A stretch of 64,000 nucleotides of DNA from Sphingopyxis macrogoltabida (lineage in GTDB: Bacteria; Pseudomonadota; Alphaproteobacteria; Sphingomonadales; Sphingomonadaceae), in the NCBI GenBank assembly GCA_003241685.1, contig QFPJ01000003.1, forward strand, positions 124,001-188,000. Reading direction: 5' to 3'. Of the stretch, positions 58,863-64,000 are shown in pieces. A program made the translations under genes and the position numbers. Within the stretch, counting starts at the first letter, position 1, and each line of letters starts with the position of its first letter. The notes under the pieces were generated by a model. It did no database searches and was not told where the DNA came from. It worked only from the letters and a program-made list of their open reading frames with translations.

Positions 58863-60128
58863 ATGGCCAGCCGCACCGATGCTTCGACCCGCGCCGACCC
58901 GATCGAGGCGCTCACCCGCCGCTTCTCGGCGACCCGGCGGCTGTCGCTCGATCTGGCCGCCCCCCTGTCCGATGCTGATGCCAGCGCCCAGTCGATGCCC
59001 GATGCCTCGCCCGCGAAATGGCATCTGGCCCATACGACCTGGTTTTTCGAAACCTTCGTGCTGCGCGATCATGTTCCGGGCTATCGCGCCTTCGACGATC
59101 GCTACGCCTATCTGTTCAACAGCTATTATGAGGCGGAAGGGCCGCGCCATGCCCGGCCGCACCGCGGCCTGCTGACCCGGCCGTCGCTCGATGCGGTCCG
59201 CGTGTGGCGCGCGCATGTCGATGCGGCGGTGCAGACCGCGCTTCCCGATTTGACCCCGGCGGCGCTGGCGCTCGTCGAACTCGGCATCCATCACGAACAA
59301 CAGCATCAGGAATTGCTGCTCACCGACATCAAGCATCTCTTTGCGCACAATCCGCTCGGTCCGGCGATGTGGGAAACAGCAATCGCGAGTGAAGTTGCGC
59401 AGTTTTCCGCCATGAAATGGGTGCCGGGTGCCGCCGGCGTCGCCGCCGCCGGCCATGCGGGGGAAGGCTTCGCCTTCGATTGCGAGGGCCCCCGCCACGA
59501 CGTGCTGCTCGCCCCCCATGCGCTCGCCAGCCGGCCGGTGACGAACGGCGAATGGCGTCAGTTCATCGACGACGGCGGCTATCATACCGCGTCGCTGTGG
59601 CTCAGCGACGGCTGGGCCTGGGTTCAGGCGGACGACATCGCCGCGCCCGCCTATTGGCGCGACGGGCGGCTTTTTACCCTGGCGGGATGGCGGGATATCG
59701 ATCCTGCCGCGCCGGTCACCCATATCAGCTTTTTCGAAGCCGACGCCTTTGCGACCTGGGCCGGCGCCCGCCTGCCCACCGAACAGGAATGGGAAGCGGC
59801 GGCGGCGGGGCTCGATCCGTGCGGCGGCGATCAGCTCGACGCCGCGGGCCCGGTGCAACCCGGCGCGGCGGGCGGCGACACCGATTTGCAACAGATGTTC
59901 GGCAGCGTGTGGGAATGGACCGGCAGCGCCTATCGCCCCTATCCCGGCTTTCGCGCCGCGCCCGGCGCGGTCGGCGAATATAATGGCAAGTTCATGAACG
60001 GACAGTTCGTCCTGCGCGGGGGCAGCTGTGCGACGCCGCGCGGCCATGTCCGCGCCTCCTACCGCAATTTCTTCTACCCCCACCAGCGCTGGCAATTCAC
60101 CGGCGTCCGGCTCGCCAAGGATATCTAG
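58863..60128 (+). CDS. egtB: ergothioneine biosynthesis sulfoxide synthase EgtB
   Basis: Non-haem iron enzyme joining a thiol (gamma-glutamylcysteine or cysteine) to hercynine with O2. It has 421 residues: an N-terminal DinB-like domain with iron ligands H57 (KWHLAHTTWFFETF) and H144/H148 (GIHHEQQHQELLLTD), and a C-terminal formylglycine-generating-enzyme-like domain from about 215 (SRPVTNGEWRQFIDDGG ... FGSVWEWTGSAYRPYPG ... VLRGGSCATPRGHVRASYRN). It is 2 bases before egtD. Confidence 0.94.
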   Translation: MASRTDASTRADPIEALTRRFSATRRLSLDLAAPLSDADASAQSMPDASPAKWHLAHTTWFFETFVLRDHVPGYRAFDDRYAYLFNSYYEAEGPRHARPHRGLLTRPSLDAVRVWRAHVDAAVQTALPDLTPAALALVELGIHHEQQHQELLLTDIKHLFAHNPLGPAMWETAIASEVAQFSAMKWVPGAAGVAAAGHAGEGFAFDCEGPRHDVLLAPHALASRPVTNGEWRQFIDDGGYHTASLWLSDGWAWVQADDIAAPAYWRDGRLFTLAGWRDIDPAAPVTHISFFEADAFATWAGARLPTEQEWEAAAAGLDPCGGDQLDAAGPVQPGAAGGDTDLQQMFGSVWEWTGSAYRPYPGFRAAPGAVGEYNGKFMNGQFVLRGGSCATPRGHVRASYRNFFYPHQRWQFTGVRLAKDI

Positions 60129-60130
60129 AC

Positions 60131-61117
60131 ATGGGTGTTGTTCGCCAATTGCGGCAGGTCGATGCCGACCCTGCCGGTATCGACCTGGCGTTTCGTGCCG
60201 ACGTTCACGCCGGCCTGTCGGAACCGCAAAAGGCGATTCCGGCGCGCTGGTTCTACGACGCGACGGGGTCGGCCCTGTTCGAAGATATCACCGCGCTTCC
60301 CGAATATTATCCGACGCGCAGCGAAACCGGCCTTTTGAAACGCCATGCGGGGGCGCTGGCCGCCGCGATCGGCCCCGGCCGCGCGGTGGTCGAACTGGGG
60401 TCGGGCAGCTCGGCCAAGACGCCGCTGCTGCTCGATGCCATCGCGCCCGCCGCTTATGTTCCGGTTGACATCTCGGGCGATTTCCTGCGCGACAGCGCGC
60501 GGGCGCTCTCGGCGCGCCTTCCCGGCCTGCCGGTCTATCCGGTCGAGGCCGATTTCACCCAGCGCGTCGCCCTGCCGCGCGAAATCGCCGACCTGCCGAA
60601 GCTCGGCTTCTTTCCCGGATCGACGATCGGCAATATGGTGGCGCACACCGCGGTCGACCTGCTCCGCACCTGGCGCCGCGCTCTGGGCGACGGATCGATG
60701 CTGCTGATCGGTATCGACCGGATCAAGGATATCGGCGTGCTGACACGCGCCTATGACGATCCCGCCGGGGTGACGGCGGCGTTCAACCTCAACCTGCTCG
60801 AACGCATCAACCGCGAACTGGACGGGACGATCCCGGTCGAAAATTTCACCCATCGCGCGGTGTGGGACGATGTCCATGCGCGCATCGAAATGCATCTTGT
60901 CGCGGCGTGCGACATGGATTTCACCGTCGACGGCCGCCGCTATCATATGGCCGGGGGGGAAACGATCCACAGCGAAAACAGCCATAAATACGGGCCGCGC
61001 GACGCCAATCTGTTGCTTCTCGCGGGGGGCTGGACGCCGCTCGCGACCTGGGACGACGCCGATCCCGCCTTTGCCCTGATCCTGGCCGAAGCGACCGCCC
61101 ATCGATCCGCCCCTTGA
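60131..61117 (+). CDS. egtD: histidine N-alpha-methyltransferase EgtD
   Basis: Trimethylates histidine to hercynine with SAM. It has 328 residues: LSEPQKAIPARWFYDATGSA, LPEYYPTRSETGLL substrate region, SAM site VVELGSGSSAKTPLLLDAIA, and the histidine-specific C-terminal part with HSENSHKY. ATG 60131 follows the egtB stop directly. No egtA, egtC or egtE is linked, so the remaining steps must be supplied elsewhere or bypassed. Confidence 0.95.
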   Translation: MGVVRQLRQVDADPAGIDLAFRADVHAGLSEPQKAIPARWFYDATGSALFEDITALPEYYPTRSETGLLKRHAGALAAAIGPGRAVVELGSGSSAKTPLLLDAIAPAAYVPVDISGDFLRDSARALSARLPGLPVYPVEADFTQRVALPREIADLPKLGFFPGSTIGNMVAHTAVDLLRTWRRALGDGSMLLIGIDRIKDIGVLTRAYDDPAGVTAAFNLNLLERINRELDGTIPVENFTHRAVWDDVHARIEMHLVAACDMDFTVDGRRYHMAGGETIHSENSHKYGPRDANLLLLAGGWTPLATWDDADPAFALILAEATAHRSAP

Positions 61118-61174
61118 CGGAGCCCCGCCAGGCCGTAGGGGCACGGGGCAGGGTTTCCAGCGAAAGGGCATAAT

Positions 61175-62041
61175 ATGATCGTCGGCGTTATCGGGGCAGG
61201 GCAAATGGGTGCGGGCATCGCCCAGGTTTCGGCCGGCGCCGGCCATGACGTGCTGTTGTCGGACGTCGACATCGCGCGTGCCGAAGCGGGCAAGGCGGGG
61301 ATCGCAAAGGCGCTCGGCCGGCTCGTGTCGAAGGACAAGATGACGCAGGCGGACGCCGACGCGCTGCTGGGGCGCATCGCGCCCGTCGCCGACCATGCCG
61401 CCTTCGCGCCCGCCGATCTGGTGATCGAGGCGGCGACCGAGCGCGAGGAAATCAAGCGTGCGATCTTCGCCAGCGTCGGCGCGCACCTGTCGCAAACCGC
61501 GATCCTCGCGTCGAACACCAGTTCGATCCCGATCACGCGTCTGGCCCAGGCGGCGCCCGATCCGGCGCGTTTCATCGGCGTCCATTTCTTCAATCCGGTG
61601 CCGGTCATGGGCCTGATCGAGTTGATCCGCGGTCTTGCGACCAGCGACGACACGCTGCGCACGGTCGAGGCCTATGGCCGCGGGCTCGGCAAGCAAATCG
61701 TTCACGCCAACGACGCGCCGGGTTTCATCGTCAACCGCGTGCTGATGCCGCTGATCAATGAAGCGATCTTCGCGCTGGGCGAAGGCGTCGCGACGATGCA
61801 GGATATCGACGCCGGGTGCCGGCTCGGCCTCAACCATCCGATGGGGCCGATCACGCTTGCCGATTTCATCGGCCTCGACACCTGTCTCGAAATTATCCGC
61901 GTGCTGCAAAGCGGCACCGGCGATCCCAAATTCCGCCCCGCGCCGCTGCTCGTCCAATATGTCGAGGCGGGCTGGGTCGGGAAGAAGGCCGGCCGCGGCT
62001 TCTACGATTGGACGGGGCCGGAGCCCGTCCCGACGCGTTGA
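61175..62041 (+). CDS. 3-hydroxybutyryl-CoA dehydrogenase
   Basis: It has 288 residues of single-function 3-hydroxyacyl-CoA dehydrogenase. NAD motif VGVIGAGQMGAGIAQVSAGA, LASNTSSIPITRLAQAAPDP, catalytic His in GVHFFNPVPVMGLIELIRG, and NDAPGFIVNRVLMPLINEA. The size matches Hbd/PaaH-type enzymes of short-chain acyl-CoA metabolism rather than the large FadB type. It is 57 bases after egtD and has its own ribosome site (AAAGGG). Confidence 0.93.
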   Translation: MIVGVIGAGQMGAGIAQVSAGAGHDVLLSDVDIARAEAGKAGIAKALGRLVSKDKMTQADADALLGRIAPVADHAAFAPADLVIEAATEREEIKRAIFASVGAHLSQTAILASNTSSIPITRLAQAAPDPARFIGVHFFNPVPVMGLIELIRGLATSDDTLRTVEAYGRGLGKQIVHANDAPGFIVNRVLMPLINEAIFALGEGVATMQDIDAGCRLGLNHPMGPITLADFIGLDTCLEIIRVLQSGTGDPKFRPAPLLVQYVEAGWVGKKAGRGFYDWTGPEPVPTR

Positions 62042-62146
62042 GCCGCAAGCCGGTGCGGTAGCCGCTGCGATAAAACAGGGCTGGACGAAAGGGCGGGCCG
62101 GTGCGACGGTTCGGCCGGGTCGCTCCAAATGGTTATCGGGGGCATC

Positions 62147-62644
62147 ATGGCAGGATATTGTAGGCGCCTGGCGGCGGCATTGGGCCTGGCGCTGGCAATG
62201 ATCGGAACCTCCACCGCTTCGGCGCAGCCGGTCAGCATCAAGAATCCTGCGGCGTTCGTCGCGACGCTGAAGGCGATGGGATATGCGCCCGGCCCCCTGA
62301 CCAATGTCGAGACCGCGCCCGAAGTCATTGTCCAGATCGGCGGATTCGGATCGACGCTGCGCCTGGCCGGGTGCGATGCGGGGACGAACTGCGACTATAT
62401 GACGTTGATCCTCTCGTTCAACGATGTGGTGAACCCGCCCATGCACTGGGTGCAGGAGATGAACGACGAATTCGACTTGCTGCGCGTCGGGATCAACGAA
62501 AATGGCCAGCTTTACTTGTTCGGCGCCTATGTGGTCGAGGGTCTGCCGCAGAGCGAGCTCCGGCGCATTTTCGATTATTGGTCCGCCGACACCGCCGCCG
62601 TGGGACAGGAAGCGGTCGAGGGCGGCTACGCGACGAAAAAATAG
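62147..62644 (+). CDS. exported YbjN-domain protein
   Basis: It has 165 residues with a signal peptide (LAAALGLALAMIGTSTASAQ) and a YbjN-like domain: SIKNPAAFVATLKAMGYAPG, CDYMTLILSFNDVVNPPMHW, MNDEFDLLRVGINENGQLYL. Two cysteines (LAGCDAGTNC) could form a disulfide in the periplasm. The fold resembles type III secretion chaperones, but export argues against that function. ATG 62147 is preferred over 62129. Confidence 0.8.
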   Translation: MAGYCRRLAAALGLALAMIGTSTASAQPVSIKNPAAFVATLKAMGYAPGPLTNVETAPEVIVQIGGFGSTLRLAGCDAGTNCDYMTLILSFNDVVNPPMHWVQEMNDEFDLLRVGINENGQLYLFGAYVVEGLPQSELRRIFDYWSADTAAVGQEAVEGGYATKK

Positions 62645-62726
62645 CCGCCGACCGGCGGGAGCGGAATGAAGCGGCGCGCGTTGTTCCTGTCGGACCCATC
62701 GGGATTTGGCGCGAAAGGATAAGGTC

Positions 62727-63230
62727 ATGCACAGGACCATGCTGCACAAGATCGGACTTGCCGGATTGGCGGGAAGCGCGCTGCTGATCGCGCCCGTCGT
62801 TCAGGCGCAAAAAGGCTCCCCGGAACAGTCGACGGTCAAGGAAACGGCGGATTCGGTGACCGAACCGTTCGACGGCAAGGAGGTGCCGGACAAGCTGCTC
62901 GCGATTCAGGACGATCCCTATTCGCTGGCCGGCATGGGAAAATGCGCCGCGATCATCGGCGAGGTGAATGAACTCAACACCGTGCTCGGCCCCGACGTCA
63001 ATGAACAGGTCGACAAGAGTCTGGCCAAGAAGCGCGAACAGACCGCTGGCCGTGTCGCCGGAACGGTGGCGGGATCGCTCATCCCCTTCGGCGGCCTGAT
63101 CGGCGAGGTGACGGGCGCCAATGCCGAACGCCGCCGTTATGCGGAGGCGGTCTATGCCGGCACCGTGCGCCGCGGCTTCCTGAAAGGCGTCGGGCGCGAA
63201 CGCGGCTGCAAGGCGCCGGCCCGGCCCTGA
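62727..63230 (+). CDS. exported protein with glycine-rich hydrophobic segment
   Basis: It has 167 residues with a signal peptide (KIGLAGLAGSALLIAPVVQA), a charged middle, then a glycine-zipper-like stretch (VAGTVAGSLIPFGGLIGEVT) followed by a basic tail containing one of two cysteines. The hydrophobic Gly-rich segment could insert in a membrane or self-associate. No family was recognised. ATG 62727 follows AAAGGATAAGG; a start at 62706 is less likely. Confidence 0.78.
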   Translation: MHRTMLHKIGLAGLAGSALLIAPVVQAQKGSPEQSTVKETADSVTEPFDGKEVPDKLLAIQDDPYSLAGMGKCAAIIGEVNELNTVLGPDVNEQVDKSLAKKREQTAGRVAGTVAGSLIPFGGLIGEVTGANAERRRYAEAVYAGTVRRGFLKGVGRERGCKAPARP

Positions 63231-63237
63231 TCCGGCC

Positions 63238-63558
63238 CTAGCGCGGAACGACGACCTGGCGGCAGCTTTCGGGCGCGCTTCTCGCGGCGGTGTTCCACAC
63301 CGCTTCCGGCCCTTTGGTGTGGAGCCGCCAGCCGGCGCGATTTTCATAGGCCGCGCCGCTCGCTGCCGGCGTCTGCCGCAAAGCCTGCGCGCGGCCGCCG
63401 TTGACGCCGACCAATGCCCGGTCGCCGACGAAATCGACCTTCAGCCGTGTGCCGCGCTCGCATTCATAATAGGTGCTGATGCCCGGCCCGCCGACGCTTG
63501 CGCAACCGGCGAGCGCGAGCGGCACGACGACGCCCAGCGCCATGGTGCGGATTTTCAT
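63238..63558 (-). CDS. MliC-like lysozyme inhibitor lipoprotein
   Basis: It has 106 residues with lipobox LALAGC (Cys about 19) and a single MliC/PliC-type domain: TYYECERGTRLKVDFVGDRA, then the L-x(3)-PAASGAAYENRAGW segment with the SASGxxY-like inhibitory loop, and a C-terminal ESCRQ whose cysteine pairs with YEC. It would protect against c-type lysozyme at the cell envelope. It follows the crystallin-like gene by 14 bases. Confidence 0.8.
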   Translation of the reverse strand: MKIRTMALGVVVPLALAGCASVGGPGISTYYECERGTRLKVDFVGDRALVGVNGGRAQALRQTPAASGAAYENRAGWRLHTKGPEAVWNTAARSAPESCRQVVVPR

Positions 63559-63572
63559 ACCGTCTCTCCCCG

Positions 63573-64000
63573 TCAATAACCCGACCGAACGCACAGCACA
63601 TCGGCCAGATAGACGCGGCGCGACACCGTCTCCATATGCTCGCGCGCCGACCCGTTCCAGCCGATCGACCGGCACCAGTTGTCCGCCGTCCGCGCCGCGC
63701 AGCTGGCGGTCGCCGACCCGCTGGCACAGGCCAGGACGCGCCGTCCGCCCGTCGCCGGCTGTGTGTGAAATTCGGCAAAGTTACCGCGCGCGACCTGGTC
63801 GTTCGCGGGCGGTTCCGGGTCCCACCCGCCGCCGTTTCCGCCGGCCGGCCGGATCGACTGGACCGCCATGCCGCGCAGGATGTTGCCGAGCATCGGCGTA
63901 TCGCGATCGACGGTGCGGCAATTGCCGCGATAGCGCGTCTTTTCGCACAATTCCCACCGCCCGCTGCCGACGCGGATCGAATTGACCGGCCATGCAAGGC
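63573..64000 (-). CDS. beta/gamma-crystallin-like protein (5' truncated)
   Basis: Only the C-terminal 141 residues are inside the window, with the frame open to base 63998. It contains GSGRWELCEKTRYRGNCRTV followed by GNILRGMAVQSIRP, the Greek-key pattern of beta/gamma-crystallin proteins (W-x-LC, RGxC, then S-I-R). A Gly-rich spacer and a cysteine-rich C-terminal part (VLACASG, AASCAAR-like, NWCRSI, LCVRSGY) follow. Probably exported, but the signal lies off the window. It is upstream of the MliC-like gene. Confidence 0.7.
   Translation of the reverse strand, partial: LAWPVNSIRVGSGRWELCEKTRYRGNCRTVDRDTPMLGNILRGMAVQSIRPAGGNGGGWDPEPPANDQVARGNFAEFHTQPATGGRRVLACASGSATASCAARTADNWCRSIGWNGSAREHMETVSRRVYLADVLCVRSGY

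Noticed and set aside
60125..62749. 874-residue minus-strand frame opposite egtD and the hydroxybutyryl-CoA dehydrogenase
   Set aside because: Both plus-strand genes have intact active-site motifs and correct lengths; the antisense frame is Arg/Asp-rich noise.

Overview
The window is GC-rich, densely coded DNA with many 4-base start/stop overlaps. It reads as the chromosome of a sphingomonad-type alphaproteobacterium (Sphingopyxis/Sphingomonas-like). This assignment is an inference from the gene content (NodT-type efflux, an imuA-imuB-dnaE2 cassette with an alphaproteobacterial GTTC-N7-GTTC LexA box, many acyl-CoA dehydrogenases and SDR enzymes, small sphingomonad-style lipoproteins) and from dispersed inverted repeats of the CGTCATCCCGGACTTGATCC and CGTCATTGCGAGGAGCG types. 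No rRNA, tRNA, CRISPR array, insertion sequence or prophage was recognised. No gene-free stretch exceeds 300 bases.

Bases 1-17,033 are a flagellar locus: the 3' part of motB, a FleQ-like sigma-54 activator, then on the minus strand a near-continuous operon fliE-F-G-H-I-J-K-L-M-N-O-P-Q-R-flhB followed by fliD-fliS, and flagellin fliC on the plus strand. A consensus sigma-54 promoter precedes fliE and a sigma-28-like promoter precedes fliD. Gene order and the FleQ-like regulator resemble gammaproteobacterial polar flagellar systems more than the CtrA-controlled Caulobacter type.

Bases 17,168-22,682 hold the SOS mutasome operon imuA-imuB-dnaE2 under a LexA box. Bases 22,814-28,617 hold a tripartite RND efflux operon.

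Bases 28,836-36,840 hold a LysR regulator divergent from an operon that covers the distal valine pathway: isobutyryl-CoA dehydrogenase, enoyl-CoA hydratase, 3-hydroxyisobutyryl-CoA hydrolase, 3-hydroxyisobutyrate dehydrogenase (mmsB) and methylmalonate-semialdehyde dehydrogenase (mmsA). Two lipoproteins (one an I78-type protease inhibitor), a RidA-like protein and a small two-helix membrane protein are embedded in it. The pathway ends in propionyl-CoA. A cobalamin adenosyltransferase at 57,996 could supply cofactor for methylmalonyl-CoA mutase.

Bases 37,398-52,131 are a lipid/acyl-CoA catabolism region: a FadB-like multifunctional enzyme, a serine hydrolase, and the run ACAD11-like dehydrogenase, zinc alcohol dehydrogenase, ACAD10/11-like kinase and two SDRs. 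A GPH-family transporter with an SDR follows, and then a pair of acyl-CoA dehydrogenases with another SDR. Three copies of a TTACG-N4-CGTAA operator lie in two of its promoter regions.

The remainder is mixed housekeeping: PEP carboxylase, HNH endonuclease, glutamyl-Q tRNA(Asp) synthetase, a HIG1-like protein, cobalamin adenosyltransferase, egtB-egtD for ergothioneine, a 3-hydroxybutyryl-CoA dehydrogenase, and a group of small exported proteins (YbjN-like, MliC-like, beta/gamma-crystallin-like).
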